A stretch of 11,603 nt of DNA from RGIG8597 sp050872545 (GCA_050872545.1 JBNMHA010000068.1:1-11603), one strand, 5' to 3'; positions 1 to 6,936 are shown, counted from the stretch's first letter. The notes: generated from the sequence alone by a model not told the origin. A program made the numbers and translations.

Positions 1-55
1 ACTTGTTACTGACGTGATAATATGCATTTTCCTTTAGCTGTCGTGGTTTTCGCAT
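1..55 (-). CDS. REP-associated tyrosine transposase (RAYT, Y1/IS200-like), N-terminus only
   Basis: Reading leftward from the ATG at 55-53, the frame is open to the window edge and gives 18 residues, MRKPRQLKENAYYHVSNK. This matches the start typical of RAYT proteins: a basic M-x-R-K-P-R head followed about ten residues later by a YHV strand. RAYTs are single-domain HUH/Y1 transposases that cut and join single-stranded DNA at REP palindromes. The catalytic HUH pair and tyrosine lie outside the window. A strong GGAGGTG ribosome binding site sits at about 59-65, five bases before the ATG. The adjacent GGGACAGACC palindromes are the expected substrate class and support the call. Only 18 residues are visible, so the family is inferred from a short motif plus context; whether the gene is intact is unknown. 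Confidence 0.62.
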   Translation of the reverse strand, partial: MRKPRQLKENAYYHVSNK

Positions 56-217
56 AAGCACCTCCACTAAGCTTTAATGCGTTTTGATGTCATTTTCAAC
101 TACAAGATTAAGAATACTTTACATATTTTTACATTTTTCCTTGTGAGAACGAAATTAGAAGCGTTCCAGAAGGTGGTATTTTTTGGAAATAAGGCTGGAA
201 AATGCGTAATTTTTGCT

Positions 218-447
218 GGTGTCAGACCCTTATTCGCTTTTGGAATTAATAGCGGCTTTCTGTTTTGTTAATAGTTAGGGACATGTCTTAATGCTGAAAT
301 GGAATATAGGTCTGACACCAAGTTACACGTAAGAATCCAAGTGACAGACCCTAATCCCAAACTAGTATACAGACCTGTCCCTTTGCGTATTTCCACATCT
401 GACCGGCTTTACTTGTATTCCAAACTAGAATTAGGGTCTGTCCCTAA
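218..447. repeat. REP-like mosaic repeat cluster A
   Basis: The cluster lies upstream of the divergent RAYT and flavin reductase genes. Outer arms GGTGTCAGACC (218-228) and GGTCTGACACC (309-319) form a perfect 11-bp inverted repeat. Nested inside is a degenerate unit starting GGGACATGTC (278). A second unit runs from GTGACAGACCC (341) to AGACCTGTCCC (371-381), and a final right arm GGGTCTGTCCC lies at 434-444 after the inner palindrome TATTCCAAACTAGAATT. The stretch 339-447 aligns closely, in direct orientation, with 1233-1342; 276-447 aligns with the whole of 4655-4824. Bases 56-217 hold only the RAYT leader; I see no other gene there. Confidence 0.8.
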
Positions 448-460
448 TAAAAATTTTAAC

Positions 461-489
461 TTTACAATGCACCAAAATCAATTTATAAC
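461..489 (+). promoter_or_regulatory. Sigma70-type promoter for the flavin reductase gene
   Basis: A -35 box TTTACA (461-466) and a -10 box TATAAC (484-489) are separated by 17 bases. Transcription would start near 496, about 30 bases before the ATG at 527. It lies just downstream of repeat cluster A. Confidence 0.6.
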
Positions 490-526
490 ACACCAGTAAA
501 ATATAAAAATACAAAAGGTGTTCTCA

Positions 527-1084
527 ATGAAAAAGGATTTCGGTGCTAAACCATATATTTACCCAATGCCGGTTTTGATTATAACAACTTACAATGATGA
601 TGAAACTGCAAATGCAATGAATGCAGCTTGGGGCGGAGTCTGTGACTACAAAAAAATCTCGATAATTATAGATAAAAGCCATAAAACTACAAAAAATATT
701 CTGAAAAGGAAGGCATTTACCGTAAGCATTGCAGACGAACAGCATGTTACGGAAGCAGATTACTTTGGAATTTTTTCCGGAAATGAAATAACTGATAAGG
801 TCAAAAAAGCCGGACTTCATTATGTAAAAAGCAAATCTGTTGACGCCCCATTAATCGAAGAATTTCCACTTACATTGGAATGTCGTCTAATAAGTTACGA
901 TGAACAAACAGAACGCATAATTGGTGAAGTTATAAATACTGTCATCGATGAATCTATTCTCACTGACGATAAAATTGATCTATCAAAATTCTCGCCAATT
1001 ACATACGACTCAATGAATCATGACTATATTACATTAGGAAAGAAAGTTGGAAAAGCCTTCAGTGATGGGAAAAGATTACAGTAA
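527..1084 (+). CDS. Flavin reductase-like / FMN-binding split-barrel protein
   Basis: The product is 185 residues from the ATG at 527. That ATG is preferred over the in-frame GTG at 518 because AAAAGGTG at 513-520 gives a well-spaced ribosome binding site for 527 and itself contains the GTG. The N-terminal part (residues 13-37, PMPVLIITTY then NAMNAAWGG) matches the flavin-binding strand region of the flavin reductase-like domain. The C-terminal signature at about 157-183 (PITYD, then a Y-x-x-LG-x-KVGKAFSDGK pattern) is typical of small cytoplasmic flavoproteins of this family in anaerobes. They bind FMN and probably reduce flavin or pass electrons with NAD(P)H; the physiological acceptor is unknown. 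Length is normal for the family. It has its own promoter and is followed six bases after the stop by a REP-like hairpin. Family assignment is firm; substrate is not. Confidence 0.85.
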   Translation: MKKDFGAKPYIYPMPVLIITTYNDDETANAMNAAWGGVCDYKKISIIIDKSHKTTKNILKRKAFTVSIADEQHVTEADYFGIFSGNEITDKVKKAGLHYVKSKSVDAPLIEEFPLTLECRLISYDEQTERIIGEVINTVIDESILTDDKIDLSKFSPITYDSMNHDYITLGKKVGKAFSDGKRLQ

Positions 1085-1090
1085 ATAGAT

Positions 1091-1133
1091 AGTGTCAGAT
1101 CTGTATTCTAAAATAGAATTGAGGTCTGACACT
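1091..1133. repeat. REP-like hairpin B1 (GTGTCAG type)
   Basis: Left arm AGTGTCAGATC (1091-1101) and right arm GGTCTGACACT (1123-1133) pair with a single mismatch. Between them lies a perfect inner palindrome, ATTCTA / TAGAAT (1105-1110 and 1114-1119), with an AAA loop. The unit starts six bases after the flavin reductase stop codon. No T run follows, so it is not a classical intrinsic terminator, but it could protect the mRNA 3' end. Confidence 0.8.
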
Positions 1134-1175
1134 ATGCAAGTTTCTTATCATCTTCTGGCTTCTATTCTCACTTAT

Positions 1176-1226
1176 CATTATCGGGCTTGATCCAGAGTTC
1201 TCTTGCAAACATTCACAGGAATGACG
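1176..1226. repeat. Possible degenerate copy of a CGTCATTCC...GGATCAAGCCCG interspersed repeat
   Basis: On the minus strand the stretch opens with CGTCATTCCTG and closes with CTGGATCAAGCCCGATAATG. This resembles a class of short interspersed repeats seen in many bacterial genomes, in which CGTCATTCC and GGATCAAG blocks are separated by a variable middle. It lies between REP hairpins B1 and B2, and no coding is supported. The assignment rests on remembered similarity only. Confidence 0.35.
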
Positions 1227-1234
1227 TGTAACAC

Positions 1235-1342
1235 AAGGGACAGCCCCTAATCCCAAACTAGTATACAGCCCTGTCCCTTTGCGTATTCCCACATCCGACC
1301 GATTTTACTTGTATTCCAAAATAGAATTAAGGTCTGTCCCTT
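1235..1342. repeat. REP-like mosaic repeat cluster B2-B3
   Basis: Unit B2 has arms AAGGGACAG (1235-1243) and CTGTCCCTT (1271-1279) around a CCAAACTAGTAT core. A spacer of about 30 bases follows, then an inner palindrome TATTCCAAAATAGAATT (1312-1328) and right arm GGTCTGTCCCTT (1331-1342). It is a near copy of 339-447 in the same orientation. Its right edge is 12 bases from the stop codon of the leftward XRE gene, so in that transcript it forms the start of the 3' untranslated region. Confidence 0.82.
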
Positions 1343-1353
1343 GTAAAAAACGT

Positions 1354-1731
1354 TTACTCTTTCAAAATACAATGCAGCCCAAGCGCAGTCATTGACATTG
1401 CCAGCAGCTTAACCGCTTCCATCGTTTCAATCTTTCCGATTACTGCCATCACCAAAACAGCTACAGCCAATGCAAAAGCTACGCAGCGCAGAATAAGCAT
1501 AATAAAATTCTTTGTTTTATTTTCAGGCTCAAAAGTTTCACTTATAAGCTCTTCCGTAGAAACTTCGAATACCTGCGCCAATTTCTGAATCGTTCGTACA
1601 TCAGGCACTGAAATATTTCTTTCCCATTTAGAAACAGCCTTATCCGTAACACACATTTTTTCTGCCAATTCGGACTGCGTCATATTTTTTTCCTTTCGCA
1701 ATTGTGCAATCTTCTCACCAATTTTTCTCAT
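1354..1731 (-). CDS. XRE-family transcriptional regulator with C-terminal membrane segments
   Basis: The product is 125 residues with a perfect AGGAGG site seven bases before the ATG. Residues 5-62 form a Cro/C1-type helix-turn-helix: TQSELAEKM is helix 2, the turn is VTD, and KAVSKWERN is the recognition helix, followed by the usual SVPDVRTIQKLAQVFEVS segment. After a short polar linker (about 65-75), residues 76-98 and about 103-121 are hydrophobic and predicted to be two membrane helices. Small XRE-plus-membrane-tail proteins are known in Firmicutes and some spirochaetes; most are uncharacterised. The tail may tether the DNA-binding domain to the membrane or sense an envelope signal. A palindrome at 1792-1838, upstream of its start, could be its operator. 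Target genes are unknown. Confidence 0.85.
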   Translation of the reverse strand: MRKIGEKIAQLRKEKNMTQSELAEKMCVTDKAVSKWERNISVPDVRTIQKLAQVFEVSTEELISETFEPENKTKNFIMLILRCVAFALAVAVLVMAVIGKIETMEAVKLLAMSMTALGLHCILKE

Positions 1732-1791
1732 AAGAGAACCTCCTGTAAATATGAGCGCATTTTACCATTGACAGTCTTCAAAATAATACCG

Positions 1792-1838
1792 ATTTTCAGT
1801 TGACTTCACTCTACTTTCGGTAGAGTCCAGCTGAAAAT
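1792..1838. terminator. Long interrupted palindrome between the MBL gene and the XRE gene
   Basis: Outer arms ATTTTCAG (1792-1799) and CTGAAAAT (1831-1838) pair perfectly. Inner arms ACTCTAC (1808-1814) and GTAGAGT (1820-1826) pair perfectly around a five-base loop. It begins four bases after the MBL stop codon on the leftward transcript, so it probably ends or protects the recJ-MBL mRNA. No long T run follows in the leftward direction, so termination efficiency is doubtful. It also sits 60-107 bases upstream of the XRE start and could be an operator. Confidence 0.5.
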
Positions 1839-1841
1839 GCA

Positions 1842-2636
1842 TTAAAACAGCTTTTCATCAACATCAAAAACATTTTTCCTCAAACTTCGCAGTGTTCCCG
1901 AATAAAAAGGTCTGTCATGTCCGGGAACAAAAATACCGTTAAACGGAAAAAACTTTGCCTTTGTTGCAATGTAATCCTTAGGAAACATCTGCATTTCGTT
2001 ATTCATGCTGTCAGGTTCCTGCTGAAATACAACTCTGCTACTGAATGAATCGCCCGTAACAAGAAAATCGTGATGTTTTCGCTTAACCTTGTACGCCAGA
2101 GGAAAAACATAATGCCCCGGAGCCGGAATTATTTCAACCCATTCGGGAATATCTGGATTATCCTCATAAAACAAATAAGGCAAATCAAACATCTTATCAT
2201 CCCAAAAAAATTCAAGACAATCCTGCAACGAATCATCATCATCTTCAGGATTCATATAACGCATTTTATAATTGCTGCTTGCCTCACGCAGAATATAAAC
2301 AATTCGTCCGCCCTCGCGCATTCTTCTGGCAAGCCTGAAAAAGAACTCAAGTTCCGCCCGTGAAGTCACATACACGGCATTGGGAAATTTTCCAAGCAAA
2401 CCTACATGATCGGGATGCATGTGAGTAAGAAAAACCAGCCGCACATCTTCAGGCAATATTCCGAATTTATTTTTCAATTCTTCAAGCGCACTTTCCTGAT
2501 AATAAGGTGAGCCCAAATCGAACAATACTACGCCGTACTTTTCATCTTTTATTACAAAAAAGAACGTCTTTATCTTGCCAATGCTTCCATCTTTCTGCTT
2601 AAACAAAAAATCATTTACTATATATCCGCCAATCAT
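1842..2636 (-). CDS. Metallo-beta-lactamase-fold hydrolase (lactonase-like)
   Basis: The product is 264 residues. The metal-binding signature THMHPDHVG gives H72, H74, D76 and H77. Further ligands are H175 (PAPGHY), D196 (VTGDS) and H240 (VPGHD), the complete set for a two-metal MBL enzyme. The arrangement resembles the lactonase (AHL-lactonase-like) branch rather than true beta-lactamases, and no signal peptide is present, so it should be cytoplasmic. The substrate is unknown. Two insertions stand out: residues 101-130, rich in arginine, and the acidic stretch EDDDD at about 131-135. The ATG at 2636 overlaps the recJ stop (ATGA), and a GGAAGAAG ribosome binding site lies inside the end of recJ, so translation is probably coupled. 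Confidence 0.85.
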   Translation of the reverse strand: MIGGYIVNDFLFKQKDGSIGKIKTFFFVIKDEKYGVVLFDLGSPYYQESALEELKNKFGILPEDVRLVFLTHMHPDHVGLLGKFPNAVYVTSRAELEFFFRLARRMREGGRIVYILREASSNYKMRYMNPEDDDDSLQDCLEFFWDDKMFDLPYLFYEDNPDIPEWVEIIPAPGHYVFPLAYKVKRKHHDFLVTGDSFSSRVVFQQEPDSMNNEMQMFPKDYIATKAKFFPFNGIFVPGHDRPFYSGTLRSLRKNVFDVDEKLF

Positions 2637-4552
2637 ACTTCTTCTTCCATATTCTCAATATTCATCTGCACAGTCACTGCAGAACGAAAACTGTTAATTT
2701 CAAGCCGATACAGCACACTAAAGCTTTTGTCTGCATGACAATTTTCCGCAAACCAGCCAGCATGTCCCCAGTACACTGCCGGAATCGGCTGGTTATCCTT
2801 TCCTGCAAATATAATTTTCAAATGTTCTTTGCTTTTCCCGACAACCGTATATGACAAAATTTTCAGCCCGGTTGTAAAAAGCAGCGGAACAGGATTTCCT
2901 TCTCCGAATGGTTCAAGCATCGCAAGTTGTCTGTAAATAAGTGCCGGATCAAGATAATTAACAGGAATCTGTGCATCCACCGCAATTTCGTCTGATTCAT
3001 CAACAGCTGACTGCGCAAAACAAAACGCATTATTCACAAGAAAATCATTAAATGCACTAAGTTTTTCTATTTTCATCCTGAAACCGGCTGCATTTTGATG
3101 ACCGCCGAACTCTTCAAGCAAATCATCTGCCTTTGAAAGAAAATCTACAAGGTGTACTTTAGTATCCGCACGAACCGAACCGGAAAGATACTCATCATCA
3201 GTAACACCTACAATCACCGGTCGCCCGGATAAATCAGAAAGTCTGGCAGCTGTAATTCCAAGCACTCCTCGACCAATATCTGGGCTATGAAAAAAATTCA
3301 AATAGCCGCCATACTCTGCCGCATTTTTATCAAGCTGCTGTTCAAACATCTGAACTCCGGCATCACCCTGAATCCTACGCTGTTCGTTCATAGAAATAAT
3401 TTTTTCAAAATTCTCATTTATAAGCAGTCCGTAATCTTCATCAATAAAATATTCTGCAATTCTCGCATCGCCCATTCTCCCGGCTGAATTAAGGACAGGA
3501 GTTACACGCCAAGATAAATCTGTAGAATTAAGCAACTGAATATCAATATTTTGACGAGAAAACAACAATTGAAGTGCCGAATCAGGTGCAGTTTTCATCC
3601 GCTTTATTCCAAGCGAGACAATCAAACGATTGGCAAACTGATTCAACGGCATAATATCCGAAATTGTACCAAGTGCCGAGTACGGCAGGAAGCGCTCCAA
3701 AGTTTGATTCCATTCCGGTATATCTTCAACGATTTGGTTCAAATATACTTCTCTGACGTACAAACTTTTAAATTCCTCTGGCAAATCTTTTCGCCATCCG
3801 GGAAGCTTTTGCAGTGTAATAAGATGACCGACCTTCTCATCTTCCGGTGCTTTGTCTATCTCAATCAAATCGCAGAAAATCCATTCCCTGCCATCAAAAA
3901 TTACTCTGTCTACAGTTCCTGATTTGCCTGACATGTAATACAAATATCCCAAAATAAAATACAAGCTTACAACACACGCCGCCATATCATTTTCAGCCAA
4001 GCCATACTTATATTTAGGATTAATAATACACAATGCATCGGGAATATTTTCAAGCGGTTGATGATGATCGACAATAATCGTGTCAATTCCGCATTTTTTA
4101 AGTCGATTTATCTCATTACAATTCGTAATTCCGCAGTCTACAGTAATAAGCAAATCATAATTGCAGATAAAGCTTTCAACCTTTTCCATCGTCAAACCAT
4201 ACGGCTCACTGCCTATCGGAAGCTGCCAAGTAATATCAGCTCCATGTTCAAATAAGAAGCGATACAAAATATGAACAGATGTAACGCCGTCAACATCTCT
4301 GTCACCAAACAAAATTATTTTTTCCTTATTGCTGATTGCTTCATTAATTCGTTTATATGCACATTTTAAATCAGGAAATAAAAAGGGAGACGGGAGCATT
4401 CCGGGTGTAAGATGAAAAAAATTAAACATCTGCAAATCATCACGAATACCTCGTCGATAAAGTATTGATGATACAACAGGCGGAATTTTCAATGCTTCCC
4501 ACCGTTTAACAAAATTCAAATCAATGTTTTCCTTTAATATTTTCATCATCAC
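2633..4552 (-). CDS. recJ: Single-stranded-DNA-specific 5'-3' exonuclease RecJ
   Basis: The product is 639 residues, a DHH-superfamily nuclease of the RecF recombination pathway and of mismatch and base-excision repair. The phosphoesterase motifs are present: GDRDVDG (D84, D86, D88), VDCG (D139), VDHH (162-164) and LGTISDIMPL (D299). The RecJ-specific SAGRMGDA motif is at 356-363. A DHHA1-type half follows with GRGVLGITAARLSDLSGRPVIV and an FGGHQNAAGF motif, then a C-terminal OB-like domain. The first metal motif reads D-R-D-V-D where D-x-D-A-D is usual. About 85 extra residues (about 205-290) lie between the DHH motif region and LGTISDI, where most RecJ proteins have only a few. The start is ambiguous among three consecutive ATG codons (4552, 4549, 4546); the AGAG site upstream best suits the second or third. 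It heads a two-gene leftward unit with the MBL gene. Confidence 0.9.
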   Translation of the reverse strand: MMMKILKENIDLNFVKRWEALKIPPVVSSILYRRGIRDDLQMFNFFHLTPGMLPSPFLFPDLKCAYKRINEAISNKEKIILFGDRDVDGVTSVHILYRFLFEHGADITWQLPIGSEPYGLTMEKVESFICNYDLLITVDCGITNCNEINRLKKCGIDTIIVDHHQPLENIPDALCIINPKYKYGLAENDMAACVVSLYFILGYLYYMSGKSGTVDRVIFDGREWIFCDLIEIDKAPEDEKVGHLITLQKLPGWRKDLPEEFKSLYVREVYLNQIVEDIPEWNQTLERFLPYSALGTISDIMPLNQFANRLIVSLGIKRMKTAPDSALQLLFSRQNIDIQLLNSTDLSWRVTPVLNSAGRMGDARIAEYFIDEDYGLLINENFEKIISMNEQRRIQGDAGVQMFEQQLDKNAAEYGGYLNFFHSPDIGRGVLGITAARLSDLSGRPVIVGVTDDEYLSGSVRADTKVHLVDFLSKADDLLEEFGGHQNAAGFRMKIEKLSAFNDFLVNNAFCFAQSAVDESDEIAVDAQIPVNYLDPALIYRQLAMLEPFGEGNPVPLLFTTGLKILSYTVVGKSKEHLKIIFAGKDNQPIPAVYWGHAGWFAENCHADKSFSVLYRLEINSFRSAVTVQMNIENMEEEV

Positions 4553-4656
4553 ACTCTGCTTTATTTTTTATCAGTGTATACATTAAAATGAAGCTAAAGT
4601 ACATTTTTTTCACTGTAAAAACAAATACATTTCAGTTAGGAATCAGAATTTTCATT

Positions 4657-4824
4657 GGGGACAGACCCTGATACCATTTTAGAATATAGGTCTGACACCA
4701 AGTTCTGCGCAAGCTCCACAGGGACAGACCCAAATCCCAAAACGGCATACAGGTCTGTCCCTTAGTTTATTTCAGTATCTATGGTTTGTTTGTATTCCAA
4801 ATTGGAATCAGGGTCTGTCCCTTA
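4657..4824. repeat. REP-like mosaic repeat cluster C, three-hairpin composite
   Basis: C1 is a hybrid unit: left arm GGGGACAGACC (4657-4667) and right arm GGTCTGACACC (4689-4699). C2 has arms AGGGACAGACC (4720-4730) and GGTCTGTCCCT (4752-4762) around TCCCAAAACGGCATA. C3 is an inner palindrome ATTCCAAATTGGAAT with right arm GGGTCTGTCCCTTAG (4811-4825). Order and spacing match cluster A (276-447). It fills the gap between recJ and the phoR stop; 4553-4656 is the recJ leader, in which I see only weak promoter candidates. In the phoR transcript it begins about ten bases after the stop codon. Confidence 0.85.
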
Positions 4825-4833
4825 GTAAAAAAG

Positions 4834-6147
4834 TTAAAATGTCACAATAATTTTTGTTCCGTTTCCCGGAGAACTTATAAGCTGAATCGAAGCATTGTGC
4901 AGTGCTACAATGTGCTTTACTATTGCCAAACCAAGTCCTGTTCCGCCGTTTTGTCTGGAACGGCTTTTGTCCACACGGTAAAAACGCTCAAAAACGCGTT
5001 TCTGATGTTCTGCCGGAATTCCTATTCCCGTATCCGATACAATCAATCTTTTTTTGTCATTAACATTTTCCGCATAAACATCAACACGACCGTTTTTATT
5101 ATTATAGCGGATGGCATTATCGCAAAGGTTATAAACAAGCTCGGTAATCATCTCACGATTTGCATTTATTTCCACATCATTGTCAGACTTTTCAAAAGTT
5201 ATCAAAACATCATTCTTTTGCGCATTCACTTTCAGCATATCAACACATTTTGAGATAACATCGCACAGATTAAAAGTTTCAAATCCGACCTTTTCATCCA
5301 AGCTGTCAAGTTCCGAAAGCTTTATTATATCGTTAATCAATGCCAAAAGCCTTTGAGAATTATGCCGTATTTCTCGTGAGAAATGAATTATTTCCCCCTC
5401 ATTGCACAAACCGTTTTCTATTAATTCCGCATATCCTGAAATTGCAGTAAGAGGAGTCTTCAATTCATGCGAAACATTAGCGGTAAAATCCTGACGCATC
5501 TTTGCACTCTGCAAAATATTTTCATGCTGCATTCTTATTGTATTGATAAACGGAACAAGTTCAGCATAAACCGGCTCAATGCAGCCAACATCGTCAATAT
5601 ACTTTGTAAGATTGATAATCGGACGAATCAACCGTGCAGTCATAATGCGCGCACACAAGGCAATCACAGCTGCCATAATGATAAAAATCACAATCATCAT
5701 CGGTACCGCACTGCCTATTATCCCAAAAACGCTTGCTGCATCATGCGCTGTACGCAGCACAGTTCCATCGCCCAGATTTACAGCATAATAAAAAGTATTG
5801 CGGTTAAGTGTGCGCGAACGTCTTACGCTCTGTCCACAGCCGTTTTTAAATGCCTCTTCAATTTCAGGACGGTAAGCATGATTATCCATTTTCCCAATAT
5901 TCGCATTATTATCAAACAGAACTCTACCATTTGAATCTACCTTTGTAATTCTTAATTCCTTGAAATTAGCAAGCTTTGCCTCTTCAATGTCTTTAATCAT
6001 AAGCGTATTTATGCGTAAATCTTCAAAAACCTGCTTTTCGGAAAAATCATAAAATAAAACCGACATTACTAAAATTACAGCTGCAATTACAAACACAGTA
6101 AAAAATGTCAGCTGCACATTAATGCGTTTTCTCATGTAAACAGCCAT
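4834..6147 (-). CDS. phoR: Phosphate-regulon sensor histidine kinase PhoR
   Basis: The product is 437 residues. It has TM1 at about 14-33, an extracytoplasmic domain (about 34-142), TM2 at about 143-167, a short HAMP-like linker and a class I kinase core. The phosphoacceptor is H227 in FTANVSHELKTPLTAISGYA. The N box is at 332-348 (ELVYNLCDNAIRY), the G1 box at 371-377 (SDTGIGI), the F box at about 386-393 (FERFYRVD), and the G2 box at 401-408 (GGTGLGLA). No cytoplasmic PAS domain is evident between TM2 and the H box, unlike many PhoR proteins. The ATG at 6147 is kept over M5 because GGAG lies six bases upstream, inside the last codons of phoB, which ends four bases before. Gene order phoB-phoR beside pst and phoU supports the PhoR assignment; motifs alone would say only sensor kinase. 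Confidence 0.88.
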   Translation of the reverse strand: MAVYMRKRINVQLTFFTVFVIAAVILVMSVLFYDFSEKQVFEDLRINTLMIKDIEEAKLANFKELRITKVDSNGRVLFDNNANIGKMDNHAYRPEIEEAFKNGCGQSVRRSRTLNRNTFYYAVNLGDGTVLRTAHDAASVFGIIGSAVPMMIVIFIIMAAVIALCARIMTARLIRPIINLTKYIDDVGCIEPVYAELVPFINTIRMQHENILQSAKMRQDFTANVSHELKTPLTAISGYAELIENGLCNEGEIIHFSREIRHNSQRLLALINDIIKLSELDSLDEKVGFETFNLCDVISKCVDMLKVNAQKNDVLITFEKSDNDVEINANREMITELVYNLCDNAIRYNNKNGRVDVYAENVNDKKRLIVSDTGIGIPAEHQKRVFERFYRVDKSRSRQNGGTGLGLAIVKHIVALHNASIQLISSPGNGTKIIVTF

Positions 6148-6150
6148 AAT

Positions 6151-6825
6151 CTACTCCATTACATAACCGACATTTCTTACCGTCTTGATTCTCTCGCCAC
6201 TTTTTTTAAGTTTCTGGCGCAGTGTTTTAATGTGCATATCTACAGTGCGCGACTCAAGCTCAAAGTCTACTCCCCACACCGTGTGCATTATATTATCACG
6301 TGTCATTACAATTCCAGTATTTATCATAAGAAACTTCAGAAGCTCAAACTCCTTATATGTCAGCTCGACCTGTTCACCGTCGGCAAAAACCGTGTGCCTT
6401 TCATCATTAAGCACAATATTTCCAAGTTCAATTATTTTTTCCTGCGGACTGTCCGGCATTGAACGGCGCAACAAAGCTTTTACACGCGTCATAAGCTCAA
6501 TAACCGAAAAGGGCTTTTTAATATAATCATCGGCTCCCAGCTCCAAACCGCGCACCATGTCAAGTTCCGTCGTTTTGGCAGTTACCATTATAATAGGAAG
6601 TTTTTTTGTCTTAGGATCGGAGCGAAGTTTCTCCACTATTTCGTAACCGTCTTTGTCCGGCAGCATTACATCAACAACCGCCAAATCAGGCAACTTTTCA
6701 CCAAGCTTTTTGAAAAAAGACTGAGTATCAGCAAAATCGCATATAATATGACCGTTATTTTTCAGTGCGAATTTTTCAATCTCACGAATATTATCATCAT
6801 CTTCTACAATATAAATTAATGCCAT
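6151..6825 (-). CDS. phoB: Phosphate-regulon response regulator PhoB (OmpR/PhoB family)
   Basis: The product is 224 residues, normal for the family. The receiver domain (1-120) has the acidic pocket E8-D9-D10, the phosphorylation site D52 in VVDVMLPDKDG, the switch T82 (VTAKT) and the conserved K104 (KKPF). The OmpR-type winged helix spans about 130-224, with LTYKEFELLKFL, the recognition segment ESRTVDMHIKTLRQKL and the C-terminal TVRNVGYVM hairpin. Phosphorylated by PhoR, it should bind 11-bp-phased direct repeats, and such repeats are seen on both strands of the upstream region. An AAGGAG site lies six bases before the ATG. It is the first gene of the phoBR operon and divergent from pstS. 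Confidence 0.9.
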   Translation of the reverse strand: MALIYIVEDDDNIREIEKFALKNNGHIICDFADTQSFFKKLGEKLPDLAVVDVMLPDKDGYEIVEKLRSDPKTKKLPIIMVTAKTTELDMVRGLELGADDYIKKPFSVIELMTRVKALLRRSMPDSPQEKIIELGNIVLNDERHTVFADGEQVELTYKEFELLKFLMINTGIVMTRDNIMHTVWGVDFELESRTVDMHIKTLRQKLKKSGERIKTVRNVGYVME

Positions 6826-6893
6826 GACATTCTCCTTAGGTTATTAATCTGTGTAACACTCGGAACAAAACCTGACAACAAGAAGTTTTTATC

Positions 6894-6936
6894 GGTGCCA
6901 GACCTGTATTCTATTTTAGTATTATGGTCTGTCCCC
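6894..6936. repeat. REP-like hybrid hairpin D in the phoB leader
   Basis: Left arm GGTGCCAGACC (6894-6904) belongs to the GTGTCAGACC type with one change. Right arm GGTCTGTCCCC (6926-6936) belongs to the GGGACAGACC type. Between them lies TATTCTATTTTAGTAT. The unit lies between the proposed phoB -10 box (6952-6957) and the phoB ribosome binding site, so it should be transcribed near the 5' end of the phoBR mRNA. Confidence 0.75.

Noticed and set aside
77..499. Two short rightward frames before the flavin reductase gene
   Set aside because: They run through the RAYT leader and repeat cluster A, lack ribosome binding sites, and the second covers the promoter at 461-489.
1095..1292. Leftward 65-residue frame between the flavin reductase and XRE genes
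   Set aside because: It is made entirely of repeat sequence (REP arms and the CGTCATTCC-like element) and looks like a by-product of those repeats.
4786..5934. Long rightward frames opposite phoR
   Set aside because: They lie antisense to a kinase with every conserved box intact and show no domain of their own.
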